Part shown: positions 9,779-18,406 of the stretch, in pieces
Layout of the letters: each line of letters begins with the position of its first letter
Numbering within the stretch: the stretch's first letter is position 1
Origin: Vescimonas cirricatena
GTDB lineage: Bacteria; Bacillota; Clostridia; Oscillospirales; Oscillospiraceae
Reading direction: 5' to 3'
NCBI RefSeq assembly: GCF_020687045.1
Contig: NZ_JAJEPW010000007.1
Span: 1-64,000 of the forward strand
Length of the DNA: 64,000 nucleotides
The notes under the pieces: generated by a model
Told to the model about the DNA's origin: nothing
Databases searched by the model: none
Seen by the model: only the letters and a program-made list of their open reading frames with translations
Program-made: the position numbers and the translations under genes

Positions 9779-9877
9779 AGCAAGCATAGGAAAAGAGTAC
9801 CCTTTTCCGTATAATCCCTGCTTTCTCTACCGAGAACGGCGGGGATTTTTGCTTGTTGGGAAGTTTCCCAAACCCTC
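9779..9877 (+). repeat. oriT-like conserved block, copy A (inverted relative to copy B)
   Basis: A 34-bp block (9779-9812, containing the near-palindrome GGAAAAGAGTACCCTTTTCC) and a 29-bp block (9849-9877, with inverted repeat TTGGGAA-GT-TTCCCAA) are separated by 36 bp. Both blocks recur in inverted orientation at 17374-17472 with the same 36-bp spacing: the first is identical, the second differs at one base. Such a paired palindromic site is expected for relaxosome (oriT/MobC) binding or for a shared operator. It lies directly upstream of the antirestriction operon. Confidence 0.7.
9813..9850 (+). terminator. Terminator after topB
   Basis: A 9-bp stem (AATCCCTGC, 9813-9821, with GCGGGGATT, 9839-9847, one G-T pair) holds an inner TTCTC/GAGAA stem and runs into five T. 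It ends the topB transcription unit and occupies the 36-bp spacer of the oriT-like block. Confidence 0.6.
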
Positions 9878-9926
9878 TGTTTTATGGAGGGTTTTACCCT
9901 CTGAAACCGAAGAAAGGAGGTTACAC

Positions 9927-12900
9927 ATGGCAAGTTTACGGGACACCGTAAAGGACTATCAAGAAGAATTAAGGGACGGTATCGCTTGGGTGGCGTTTTG
10001 GAAAACGGGACGTTCTTGGAACGCCGAATATTTCCACCTTGAAATGAGCGACTACATTTACCCGGAGGACAGAAGCCGCATGGAAGAAATCAAACAGGCT
10101 GACCCTGCCGCCGTTGTGGTAAACGGCTATTATTCCGGCTATCTTGGCGATGATATGAACCTTGACGAGCTGACCGCCGGGGTGCGCCGCCACTACGAAA
10201 ACGGATATAGCAATATCGGGGAATTTATCGAAGCCCACGACGACAGGCTGCCGCCGGAGCTTATCGAGGAAGCAAGAGCCGCCGCCCCCGCTGCGGGGCT
10301 TCCTTTCTCTGAAAAAGCCTACCGGGACGGCGAAGAACCCGACCCCTATATTTTTGACGGGAGCATGAGCATGGAGGACTACGAACTTATGCACCGTATG
10401 ATTGAAAACGAAAGGAGCGAACGCATGGTAGAAACGATTTTAAGCGGGTATCTTTCTAATCTTGGAAAGTACACCGAGGGCAGACCTGCGGGCGAATGGG
10501 TATCATTCCCCACGACTGCCGAGCATTTGAAAGAAGTCTTTGACCGTATCGGGATAGACGGCAAAAACTACGGGGAGCTGCATATCACAGAATACCAGTC
10601 CTCTATTGCAGGACTGGCAGGAAAATTGACCGAGCTTGAAAGCCTTGACGAACTGAACTATTTGAGCGAACTTTTGAAAATGCAGTTTGACGACGACCGG
10701 GAAAAATTTGTTGCAGCTATGGAATACGGCGACCATACAAGGGACTTGCAGGATATTATCAACCTTGCACAAAACCTTGATTGTTACTGGCTTTACCCGT
10801 CCGTACAGAGTGAGGAAGATTACGGGCATTATCTGATTGAAGAACTGGACGAGTTGGAGCTGCCCGAAGAAGCAAAAAAATATTTCATGTATGAGGAATA
10901 CGGGCGGGACGCTGCTATCAATGACGGGGGCAGCTTTACCGAGCAGGGCTATATCTACAATAACCGCAACACCTTTACACAGTGGTACGACGGGCGCGAC
11001 GTGCCGGAGGAATACCGGGTAACGCCGCAGCCGCCAGTACAGGAAAAGGAACAGGCAGACCTTGACGCTTCCGCAGCCATACAAACCGCCGCCACAGAGC
11101 AGCCCCCGGTTCTCCCGATTATCCTATCTTCTGAAAAGCCCGCCGATAAAATGAAAGAGATTACCGACCGACTGGAACAGGGAGTTTTAGGACTGTATGA
11201 AAGCGACCGTTACGCCGATTATCTGCGTACCATGTCAAAATTCCATGATTACAGCCTTAACAATACAATCCTTATCGCCATGCAGGGCGGCAATCTTGTG
11301 AAAGGCTATAAACAATGGGAAAAGGAATTTGACCGCCATGTAAAGCCCGGAGAAAAAGCTATCAAGATACTTGCACCGTCCCCGTTTACCGTCAAGAAGC
11401 AGGTGGAAAAAATCGACCCGGACACCCAAAAGCCTGTTTTCGATAAGGACGGAAAACCTGTTACCGAAGAAAAAGAAATCAAGATACCCGCTTTTCGTGT
11501 AGTATCTGTCTTTGATATTTCACAGACCGAGGGAAAAGAACTTCCTGCCCTTACCTATGAGCTTACGGGCAACGTGGAACAATACAAGGATTTTTTCGCT
11601 GCCCTTGAAAAGACTTCCCCGTTTGCTATGGGATTTGAAGCACTAAGCGGCGGCGTAAAAGGACGCTGCAATTATGAGGAAAAGCGTATCTTCAACAACG
11701 AGGGCATGGACGAATTGCAGAATATCAAGACCGCAATCCATGAAATCGCCCACGCCACGCTGCATGATACCGCCCTTGCCATGCCGGAACGCCCCGACCG
11801 CCGCACCCGCGAGGTACAGGCGGAAAGCGTCGCCTATGCGGTCTGCCAACATTACGGGCTTGATACGTCGGACTATTCTTTTGGGTATATCGCCGGGTGG
11901 AGCAGCGGAAAAGAACTTGCAGAACTGAAAGGCTCTCTTGAAACAATCCGCAGCACCGCCGCAAATCTGATTGATACCATAGACGGACATTTTGCAGAAA
12001 TCCAAAAGGCACAGGATAAGGAACAGACCACCGAACAGGCACAGCCCGCACAGGAAGCCGCCAAACAGCCCGAAACAAAAGCAGCCGCGCCGGAGCTTCC
12101 CGAAGAAACAGCCCCGGTACAGGAAAAAGAAGCACAGCCGGAACAGGCTGCACCCGCCGCCCCTTATTATACTATCAATGAAGCTGCCGCCAAACGTGCA
12201 AAGGATATGAACAGTTTTTCCGATTATAAGCAAGGCAGCGCGACGGCTGAATACAGGCACTATGTAGATGAAGCCGTACAACTTGCAGAAAGGCAGAAAC
12301 AGCGGGTAGACCCGATGTACCATGAGAAAATCGACAGCCTGCTTGACACCTATGCCCGGAAACTGGCGGCGAACATGAATAAAGGCTATGAGATTGACGC
12401 GCGTGTTCCCTCTATCCTGATTGCGGGCGGCTCTAACTTCCCCACAAGGAAGAAAGAAAAGCAGAACGCAGCCCGCGACAGCAATTACCGGGAATGGCAG
12501 GACATACAAGGGCTTCTTGATAAAATCCGCAGTACCGGCATGGGCGGTATCAGCGCAGACGACCCGCAGGCAGTACAGAAGTTAGAAAAGAAACTGGAAA
12601 GCCTTGAAAAATCACAGGAAACCATGAAAGCCGTAAACGCCTACTACCGCAAGCATAAGACCCTTGACGGCTGCCCGCATTTACCGCCGGAGGAACTGGA
12701 AAAATTGAAAGCAGACATGGCGAGCAGTTGGCATTTGGAGGACAAGCCCTTTGCGACTTGGGCGTTATCCAACAACAGCGCAGAAATCCGGCGCGTGAAA
12801 GATCGTATCAAATCCCTTTCACAGCAAAAAGAAATCGGTTTTGTAGGTTGGGAATTTGACGGCGGCAAGGTGGAAGCAAACACCGAAGCGAACCGACTGC

Positions 12901-13760
12901 AAATCTTCTTTGAGGATAAGCCGGACGAAGCCACGCGGGAAGCCTTAAAAAGTAATGGCTTCCGTTGGTCGCCAAAAGCCGGGGCATGGCAGCGGCAGCT
13001 TACCAGTAACGCCTACTATGCGGCTGATTATGTGAAAGCGATTGCTCCCCTTACCGGGGAAAAGCCTACCGAGTTACAGCGGGCGCATATCCGGCAGCAA
13101 AAGGTAGCTGCACAGGAACAACCCGCACAGGAGCAGCCGGAGCAGGAAGCCCCACAGGACAAAGACACCTTTTCCATTTATCAGATAAAAGGCGGGGACG
13201 AAACAAGGGACTTGCGTTTTGAGCCTTACGACCGTCTGATTGCCGCCGGACACCGGGTAGACCCGAAAAACTATGCCCTTGTCTATTCCGCACCTCTTAC
13301 GCCGGGGACTTCCCTTGAAGATATTTACACCCGCTTTAATATCGACCACCCGAAAGATTTTAAGGGACACAGCCTTTCTGTTTCCGACGTAGTGGTGCTT
13401 CATCAGAACGGGCAGGACACCGCCCACTATGTAGACAGCTTCGGTTATAAGAAAGTGCCGGAATTTTTGCAGCCGGAAAACTATCTGAAAGCTGCCGAGC
13501 AGACCACCGAGCAAAACTACAACATGATTGACGGGCAGATAAACAACACCCCGACCGTCGCAGAATTGGAAGCAAAGGTAAAGACAGGAGAAACCATTTC
13601 CCTTGTTGACCTTGCGGAAACTGTCAAGGCTGACAAGGAACGTGGCAAGGCAGCAAAAACGGAAAAGAAGCCCTCTATCCGGGCGCAGCTTAAAGCAGCG
13701 AAAGAACAGACACCGAAGAAACAGGCAAAACAGAAAACACAGGATTTGGAAAGGAGCTGA
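9927..13760 (+). CDS. ArdC-like antirestriction / YodL multidomain protein
   Basis: 1277 residues from ATG 9927, chosen for the AAAGGAGG seven bases upstream. The N-terminal part (about 1-380) is of the kind annotated DUF3849 or similar. An ArdC-N-like region (about 405-540, including SLNNTILIAMQGG) is followed by a zinc metallopeptidase-like motif HEIAH near 604-608, an Ala/Gln/Pro/Glu linker (about 690-750), a domain ending near FRWSPKAGAWQR, and a YodL domain (about 1079-1180). ArdC proteins protect incoming conjugative DNA from host restriction or compact it; the other domains are uncharacterised. It is the first gene of an operon running to about 15276. Confidence 0.8.
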   Translation: MASLRDTVKDYQEELRDGIAWVAFWKTGRSWNAEYFHLEMSDYIYPEDRSRMEEIKQADPAAVVVNGYYSGYLGDDMNLDELTAGVRRHYENGYSNIGEFIEAHDDRLPPELIEEARAAAPAAGLPFSEKAYRDGEEPDPYIFDGSMSMEDYELMHRMIENERSERMVETILSGYLSNLGKYTEGRPAGEWVSFPTTAEHLKEVFDRIGIDGKNYGELHITEYQSSIAGLAGKLTELESLDELNYLSELLKMQFDDDREKFVAAMEYGDHTRDLQDIINLAQNLDCYWLYPSVQSEEDYGHYLIEELDELELPEEAKKYFMYEEYGRDAAINDGGSFTEQGYIYNNRNTFTQWYDGRDVPEEYRVTPQPPVQEKEQADLDASAAIQTAATEQPPVLPIILSSEKPADKMKEITDRLEQGVLGLYESDRYADYLRTMSKFHDYSLNNTILIAMQGGNLVKGYKQWEKEFDRHVKPGEKAIKILAPSPFTVKKQVEKIDPDTQKPVFDKDGKPVTEEKEIKIPAFRVVSVFDISQTEGKELPALTYELTGNVEQYKDFFAALEKTSPFAMGFEALSGGVKGRCNYEEKRIFNNEGMDELQNIKTAIHEIAHATLHDTALAMPERPDRRTREVQAESVAYAVCQHYGLDTSDYSFGYIAGWSSGKELAELKGSLETIRSTAANLIDTIDGHFAEIQKAQDKEQTTEQAQPAQEAAKQPETKAAAPELPEETAPVQEKEAQPEQAAPAAPYYTINEAAAKRAKDMNSFSDYKQGSATAEYRHYVDEAVQLAERQKQRVDPMYHEKIDSLLDTYARKLAANMNKGYEIDARVPSILIAGGSNFPTRKKEKQNAARDSNYREWQDIQGLLDKIRSTGMGGISADDPQAVQKLEKKLESLEKSQETMKAVNAYYRKHKTLDGCPHLPPEELEKLKADMASSWHLEDKPFATWALSNNSAEIRRVKDRIKSLSQQKEIGFVGWEFDGGKVEANTEANRLQIFFEDKPDEATREALKSNGFRWSPKAGAWQRQLTSNAYYAADYVKAIAPLTGEKPTELQRAHIRQQKVAAQEQPAQEQPEQEAPQDKDTFSIYQIKGGDETRDLRFEPYDRLIAAGHRVDPKNYALVYSAPLTPGTSLEDIYTRFNIDHPKDFKGHSLSVSDVVVLHQNGQDTAHYVDSFGYKKVPEFLQPENYLKAAEQTTEQNYNMIDGQINNTPTVAELEAKVKTGETISLVDLAETVKADKERGKAAKTEKKPSIRAQLKAAKEQTPKKQAKQKTQDLERS

Positions 13761-13763
13761 CGC

Positions 13764-14708
13764 ATGAATAAGTTTGAAAACGTGGATATTTTCGCTTCTC
13801 TTGACGCTATCATGCGGCAGAATACAGGATTTTTCCAAAGTGATTTTGACATTGACAAGGAGATTATCGCAAAAGCAGCGGCAAGCCCTAACAGAGAGGA
13901 TAAGACGCTGCTATGGTTTTGCCGCCCGTCCGGGACGCATTGTTTTAAGGAGCGCGACGTGTTCCTAAAGGATACCGCCGCCCACAATACATGGTGTTTT
14001 TACAAAGAGCAGACCTGCGACCGCGTTCTTGCCTATGCCGTCGAGCTGACGGGCAGGGAGCGCGGGAAAATCAAAGGCAATCTTTATGAGCTTGACTATG
14101 CAAGGCAGTATGAGCGCGTTAAGGACAATGCGCTTGCCGCCGACACAGTCAAGTTGATTTATGAGCATGGGACAAGGGAGATACCCGCCGGACAGCATTT
14201 TAACGGAAATCCCGATACTTCTTTAGGGAAGTTTGAACACTTTGAAGCAGTACCCAACGACCCGGACGCGCTACAATTCCTTTTACGGGAAGAAAAGCAA
14301 AAACGGGATAAACTGACACCGGGCGACTTCAAGGAACATACCGCCGCCCTGCGTGCTGGGCTGATTGAAGCCGAAGCGCGGCGCATTGTGCAGGAAATGA
14401 AGCGCAGGGACACGCCCAATAGCCCTAATAGGACACATTTCATGGTGGAGCTGTCCCCGACATTTATGCAGCTTGCGTCCTCTAAGGACACCGACCGTCT
14501 GTTTTCCATGTTGCCCTATAAGACACTTTCCTTTTCCAAAATCGAGGGCAGACATGGAACATACGCCTTGATTGATAAAAATGAAAACCGGGGCACAGAT
14601 ATTCGCAGGGTGCGCCCCTCAATCCGGGCGCAGCTTGCCGCTGACAAAAGAAAAGCCGCCCCGAAAAAGGCGGCTGTAAAATCAAAAAATCACGAATTGG
14701 AGGTATGA
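13764..14708 (+). CDS. Conserved hypothetical protein of Tn1549-like elements (DUF4316-type)
   Basis: A 314-residue soluble protein three bases after the ArdC-like gene, so co-translated with it. Its C-terminal segment SIRAQLAADKRKAAPKKA resembles the end of the upstream protein (SIRAQLKAAKEQTPKKQA). The two proteins share a Lys-rich tail that may be a DNA- or partner-binding extension. No catalytic motif is recognised. Homologues are standard in this operon, and the DUF4316 label is tentative. Confidence 0.65.
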   Translation: MNKFENVDIFASLDAIMRQNTGFFQSDFDIDKEIIAKAAASPNREDKTLLWFCRPSGTHCFKERDVFLKDTAAHNTWCFYKEQTCDRVLAYAVELTGRERGKIKGNLYELDYARQYERVKDNALAADTVKLIYEHGTREIPAGQHFNGNPDTSLGKFEHFEAVPNDPDALQFLLREEKQKRDKLTPGDFKEHTAALRAGLIEAEARRIVQEMKRRDTPNSPNRTHFMVELSPTFMQLASSKDTDRLFSMLPYKTLSFSKIEGRHGTYALIDKNENRGTDIRRVRPSIRAQLAADKRKAAPKKAAVKSKNHELEV

Positions 14709-14710
14709 GC

Positions 14711-14917
14711 ATGATTAGACTGACAGTTGAAGAAACAAACCTGTTGAGCATTTACAATGAGGACGGCAAACGTGGGCTTACAGAAAACATCAACGCTGCG
14801 CTGCCGTTCATGGACGAGGATATGCGGGAACTGGCGAAACGCACCCTTGCGAAAATCGCACCTCTGACAGAAAATGAGTATGCGGAGCTTGCTATTTTCG
14901 CCGCTGATGAGGTATGA
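14711..14917 (+). CDS. TnpW-like small transposon protein
   Basis: 68 residues from ATG 14711 (GGAGG at 14699-14703; ATG 14705 is too close to it). It is an acidic helical protein ending EYAELAIFAADEV and corresponds in size and position to the transposon-encoded TnpW proteins. Function is unknown. It overlaps the following gene by 4 bp. Confidence 0.7.
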   Translation: MIRLTVEETNLLSIYNEDGKRGLTENINAALPFMDEDMRELAKRTLAKIAPLTENEYAELAIFAADEV

Positions 14918-15276
14918 CCGGGATAAAGCGGCTTACACCACCCCAAAGCCGGAAAGTCAACAGCCTTATAAAAAAGGAGTGCTGCAACTGCGATAACGGA
15001 CACTGTATTTTACTGGACGACGGGGAGGAATGTGTCTGCCCGCAGCTTATTTCCTATTCGCTTCTTTGCAAATGGTTTCAGACCGCCGTATTGCCCCTTG
15101 ATAAGCTGCTGTATGCAGAGCTTTTCAAGACCGAGGATAAAAAGCGTTGTACCGAGTGCGGAACTTCTTTTGCGTCCACCTCTAACAGCGTCAAATACTG
15201 CCCGGACTGCCGGAAGCGTATTACCCGCAGACAGGCAGCGGAGCGCATGAGAAAACGGCGCGCCCTTGTTACGTAG
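14914..15276 (+). CDS. Cysteine-rich VLP domain protein
   Basis: 120 residues. An N-terminal Cys cluster (CCNCDNGHC and CVC, about 23-45) precedes a C-terminal zinc-ribbon pair (CTECG and CPDC, about 88-107) and a basic end RRQAAERMRKRR. This matches the Cys_rich_VLP family found in Tn1549-like elements. It is likely a DNA- or RNA-binding zinc protein of unknown role. It is the last gene of the operon and overlaps tnpW by ATGA. Confidence 0.75.
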   Translation: MTGIKRLTPPQSRKVNSLIKKECCNCDNGHCILLDDGEECVCPQLISYSLLCKWFQTAVLPLDKLLYAELFKTEDKKRCTECGTSFASTSNSVKYCPDCRKRITRRQAAERMRKRRALVT

Positions 15277-15405
15277 TAGGGGCAAAAAAAGCCTTGATTT
15301 ACGGGGCTTTCAGTGCTTGAAAATGACGCGGCAAGGGTTTTATACCTTATCCCCTAAAAATGACGTTCTATTGCGTAACAGATACCAAAAACGCACCTAC
15401 ATAAA

Positions 15406-15453
15406 ACAGGGCGCGGACAGTCTTTTGTTGGCTGTCTGCGCCCTGTTCTTTTA
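15406..15453. terminator. Bidirectional terminator between convergent units
   Basis: A 15-bp stem (15406-15420 with 15432-15446, one G-T pair, 11-base loop) is followed by TCTTTTACTTT on the plus strand. It lies between the end of the rightward antirestriction operon and the end of the leftward mob operon and can serve both. The 130 bases before it (15277-15405) show no gene. Confidence 0.75.
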
Positions 15454-15455
15454 CT

Positions 15456-15713
15456 TTATTCGTGCAGTTCTTCTATATCCTTTATTCGGTTTTCCAATAG
15501 GATATACAGCTCTCCATTCTCTCCCCTTATAACCAGAGTATCATTTTCATCGGAATAAGTTCCATATTCCACACATTCTATATATCCGATAAGTGTATTT
15601 CCGTCCTCAAAAGTAATTTGGATTTTACTGTCTGCGTTAATATAAGTTTCTACGCCATAACTGCCATTTTCTAATGTTATTCTGTAACATGGTGTAATAC
15701 CAACCATTTTCAT
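15456..15713 (-). CDS. Small hypothetical protein downstream of relaxase
   Basis: 85 residues, beta-rich and acidic (start MKMVGITPCYRITLENG), beginning three bases after the relaxase stop and thus part of the mob operon. It has no recognised domain; the repeated short strands suggest a small barrel. Its AT content is a little above that of the relaxase gene. Confidence 0.6.
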   Translation of the reverse strand: MKMVGITPCYRITLENGSYGVETYINADSKIQITFEDGNTLIGYIECVEYGTYSDENDTLVIRGENGELYILLENRIKDIEELHE

Positions 15714-15715
15714 AA

Positions 15716-17062
15716 TTATTCCCGTTCCTTTCCTTTCTTCCGTTCCGGCTCTTTGCCTTGCCGCAAAATATTGTCTATGTTCTGTTTGATAACGTCGTAT
15801 TCCTTGACCTGTTTTTTCAGCTTGCCATAATCAGCGTAAAGGGCTTCTTTTTGCGCTTGTAGTTTCCCGTATTCTTCCTGCATGGCGGCAAGATTGGGGA
15901 GTTTAGTAACGCCCGCCGCTTTCAGTGTCTTTACTGCCGCTTCATGGAGTATCAGACTGCTTTCCTGCTTTGCCCGGTATGCGTCCTTATCCTTTGCCCT
16001 GCGGTATGCTTCATAGACAGGTTTTGTCTTTTGGTAGGTAGTAACGTGCTTCATCAGCACCGCCATATCTGCAAGACGCTTTTCCACGCTCTTTAATGCG
16101 TCTGCTGTCTTTTCATTTTCCGCATTTACTTCCTCAATCCGGCTGACTAAATCTGCGTACTGCTCAATCTTATGTTCTGTCAAGAAATTCATAGTCTTTG
16201 CAGCCAGTTTCAGATTATGGATTTTCGCCCACTGTTCATAGCCCCGGCTCTCTTGTGCCTTGATACTGTTTTCAATGTCAATAAGCAGCGATACGCCGCG
16301 CTGCTCTTTGGGAGCTTTCGCTGCCTTTGTGCGTTTGCCCTCTATCCGTTCTCTTATGGCTTCCTCTGTATAATCTGTACCGAGAGTTTTCAGACGGGTA
16401 AAGCGTTCCTGTCCGGGAGCGCGGCAGGAGATATATTTTCCCGGCTTTATCTCATAACCCGCTGCCTGTAACCGCTGCAACAATTCTTCAAAACTTGCTA
16501 CTTGGGGGATAAGCGTATCAACGGCAATTTTCAGCTTGCCTTTCCAACTTGTACCGACCTTTTCCGCTTGATATTCTGCATAGCTTTTTCCCTTGCTGCC
16601 TTTGCCCGGAACGACAACAGACAGCCCGTTTTCCCGGCACAGCTTATCGCTCATGTTCCGTATGCCGTAGTAACTGCGCTTATTGGAATTGTACTTATGG
16701 TAGTCAACAAAATTGACCGCACAAAAAATGATATGGTTATGGATATGCCCTTTGTCTATGTGGGTAGTTAAGACGTATTCATGCTGTCCCTTTGTTACCG
16801 CGTCGGCAAGCTGCTTTCCGATTTCGTGGGCTTTCTCATAATCTACTTCTCCCGGCTCAAAGGACTGTATCAAATGGTGGGCGAGATTGTTTCCCTTATC
16901 TATGGCTTGTGCAAGCGTAAATCCAAACTCAATATCTGCCGTTTCATAGCTGCACCCAAAGGAGGACACAAGCATTTTCCCGTCTGTTTTATCCGGGTTT
17001 TGGATATAGTCAAGGGCTTTGCTCAACGTGCTTTTAATAGGCTTAATCTTTGTAACCGCCAT
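15716..17062 (-). CDS. MOBP-type relaxase (Tn1549 family)
   Basis: 448 residues. The N-terminal relaxase domain has an early motif IQNPDKTDGK and the metal-binding motif HIDKGHIHNHII near residues 98-109 (H-x-D-x-x-H-x-H-N-H of VirD2/MobA enzymes). The C-terminal half is a long coiled coil. A catalytic Tyr is likely among those before residue 50, for example in LDYIQ. The enzyme nicks oriT, stays bound to the 5' end and pilots the strand to the coupling protein. It overlaps mobC by 40 bp and reads leftward from the oriT-like block at 17374-17472. Confidence 0.88.
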   Translation of the reverse strand: MAVTKIKPIKSTLSKALDYIQNPDKTDGKMLVSSFGCSYETADIEFGFTLAQAIDKGNNLAHHLIQSFEPGEVDYEKAHEIGKQLADAVTKGQHEYVLTTHIDKGHIHNHIIFCAVNFVDYHKYNSNKRSYYGIRNMSDKLCRENGLSVVVPGKGSKGKSYAEYQAEKVGTSWKGKLKIAVDTLIPQVASFEELLQRLQAAGYEIKPGKYISCRAPGQERFTRLKTLGTDYTEEAIRERIEGKRTKAAKAPKEQRGVSLLIDIENSIKAQESRGYEQWAKIHNLKLAAKTMNFLTEHKIEQYADLVSRIEEVNAENEKTADALKSVEKRLADMAVLMKHVTTYQKTKPVYEAYRRAKDKDAYRAKQESSLILHEAAVKTLKAAGVTKLPNLAAMQEEYGKLQAQKEALYADYGKLKKQVKEYDVIKQNIDNILRQGKEPERKKGKERE

Positions 17063-17352
17063 ATCTCCGCAAGCACCCCCTTTATTTCCTCTATGTCCTC
17101 TTGGTAAACGCTGCCTGTCGCATTGACACGCTTTGCAATCTGATTGATGTTGACCCCGATTTTCTGTATCTCTGCTGTCATGCCTTTTATATCGCTATGG
17201 TCTGTCTGAATGATATACCCGTCAATGGCAATCTTGCGAAGATACGCCGCCATGTTCCGGGTAGGGACAAGCTTCATTTTCTGTTCAATCAATGCCCTTT
17301 CTTCCTCTGTTACATAGAATTTGATTTGTATTTTTCTTTTGCGTCCGTTCAT
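17023..17352 (-). CDS. mobC: MobC-like relaxosome accessory protein
   Basis: 109 residues, start taken at the ATG whose complement is at 17350-17352, preceded by AAAGGAGCGATTGC. A basic N-terminus (MNGRKRKIQIKFYVTEEE) forms a ribbon-helix-helix-like DNA-binding domain. The C-terminal block IQKIGVNINQIAKRVN is typical of MobC proteins. It binds oriT and helps the relaxase nick. The oriT-like repeat lies immediately upstream. Confidence 0.85.
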   Translation of the reverse strand: MNGRKRKIQIKFYVTEEERALIEQKMKLVPTRNMAAYLRKIAIDGYIIQTDHSDIKGMTAEIQKIGVNINQIAKRVNATGSVYQEDIEEIKGVLAEIWRLQRLSLLKAR

Positions 17353-17373
17353 GCAATCGCTCCTTTCCATTCC

Positions 17374-17472
17374 GAGGGTTTGGGACACTTCCCAACAAGC
17401 AATTTTCAACCGACGCACCGCAGGACGGGAGGGCGAAAATACGGAAAAGGGTACTCTTTTCCTATGCTTGCT
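17374..17472 (-). repeat. oriT-like conserved block, copy B, upstream of mobC
   Basis: The reverse complement carries the same 34-bp block (17439-17472) and 29-bp block (17374-17402) as 9779-9877, with the same 36-bp spacer length but a different spacer sequence. The single difference in the second block shortens the perfect palindrome (TTGGGA-AGTG-TCCCAA). Position just upstream of mobC and the relaxase is the normal place for oriT in Tn1549-like elements. The spacer contains a CCTGC core, loosely like IncP nick sites. Confidence 0.7.
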
Positions 17473-17595
17473 ACGAAACTTTATCCCTTACTACCTACAA
17501 CACCGGGAACGGCAAATTTGACGAACTTTCCCAAAAGAAAAACGCCGCAATCTGCGACGTTTCAATCACTCTATATAAACAAAAACGAGAGAACT

Positions 17596-17961
17596 TTATT
17601 CCCCCGTTTCGTCGTTGTTGGCTTCCTCTATTCCTTTTGCAGTAGCAGACAGGATTTTCAAATCTTTTTCGCTCATACCGTCAAGCATAGTATCGAGCTG
17701 ACGGCGGCGCGTGGATTTCTCCTGTTCCCGTTCCGGGAAAAAGAACTGGTCTACTGATACATCAAGCAGGGTTACAAGCTCATATAAAATCTGTAAACTT
17801 GGGTGCTGCCCGCTGTTCTCAATGGACGCGATATATCGGGGCGCAATATTCAGCGTATCGGCTAACTGATTGCGTGATATTCCCTTTGCTTTTCTTGCTG
17901 CTTTAATGGCTTGCCCGAAAGCCTTAAAATCAAATTTTTCTTTGTTCTGCTTCATAGTCAT
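17596..17961 (-). CDS. XRE-family transcriptional regulator
   Basis: About 121 residues. The start is uncertain (ATG at 17961 or TTG at 17970). An N-terminal XRE helix-turn-helix (about 15-70, with KGISRNQLADTLNIAPRYI) precedes an acidic C-terminal tail. It is transcribed leftward, divergent from the small HTH gene and ABC transporter operon, so it is a candidate repressor of this intergenic region or of the mob genes. About 120 bp between it and the oriT-like block contain no gene. Confidence 0.8.
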   Translation of the reverse strand: MTMKQNKEKFDFKAFGQAIKAARKAKGISRNQLADTLNIAPRYIASIENSGQHPSLQILYELVTLLDVSVDQFFFPEREQEKSTRRRQLDTMLDGMSEKDLKILSATAKGIEEANNDETGE

Positions 17962-18050
17962 TTCACCCAACTACATTGTATATTTCATCTTCCTTTCGAG
18001 ATATGATTACACACAGCACATTATTGACTGAAATAGAGCATATCATATAC

Positions 18051-18079
18051 TTGATATTATTCGGCTATCCGAGTATAAT
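18051..18079 (+). promoter_or_regulatory. Sigma-A-type promoter
   Basis: TTGATA (18051-18056), a 17-bp spacer and TATAAT (18074-18079) form a near-consensus promoter reading toward the small HTH gene and the BceAB-type operon. Confidence 0.7.
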
Positions 18080-18115
18080 TATACTGGTAAAATTTGAGGA
18101 AAGGGCGTTTTGATT

Positions 18116-18301
18116 ATGGAATATATGTCTTGTCCCGAAGCGGCAAAGAAATGGGGAATTTCTGAAAGACGAGTACAGATACTTTGTAGCGAAAATCGCA
18201 TACCGGGCGTTTCAAAACTGGGGTATATGTGGCTGATACCAAAAAACGCGGAAAAACCTTTTGATATGAGAAAGAAACAACATAAAATGCAGATACAATA
18301 A
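18116..18301 (+). CDS. Small helix-turn-helix DNA-binding protein
   Basis: 61 residues. The segment SCPEAAKKWGISERRVQILC followed by a second half with IPGVSKLGYMWLIP is a winged HTH of the excisionase/MerR type (HTH_17-like). GAGGAAAGG at 18096-18104 supports ATG 18116 or TTG 18110. It is the first gene after the strong promoter at 18051-18079 and may tune the transporter operon or excision. Confidence 0.75.
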   Translation: MEYMSCPEAAKKWGISERRVQILCSENRIPGVSKLGYMWLIPKNAEKPFDMRKKQHKMQIQ

Positions 18302-18406
18302 ACAAACAAATAAACCTTACAACAACTGTAAGTGGTGTGGTTGCTTCTTATGCAGTAAAATTATATTCGTAAGATAAGCGTAAGCAAAAAATGTGAGGTG
18401 TGAGAT

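Noticed and set aside
15266..15532. 88-codon plus-strand frame after the Cys-rich VLP gene
   Set aside because: It runs through the bidirectional terminator and has no ribosome site.
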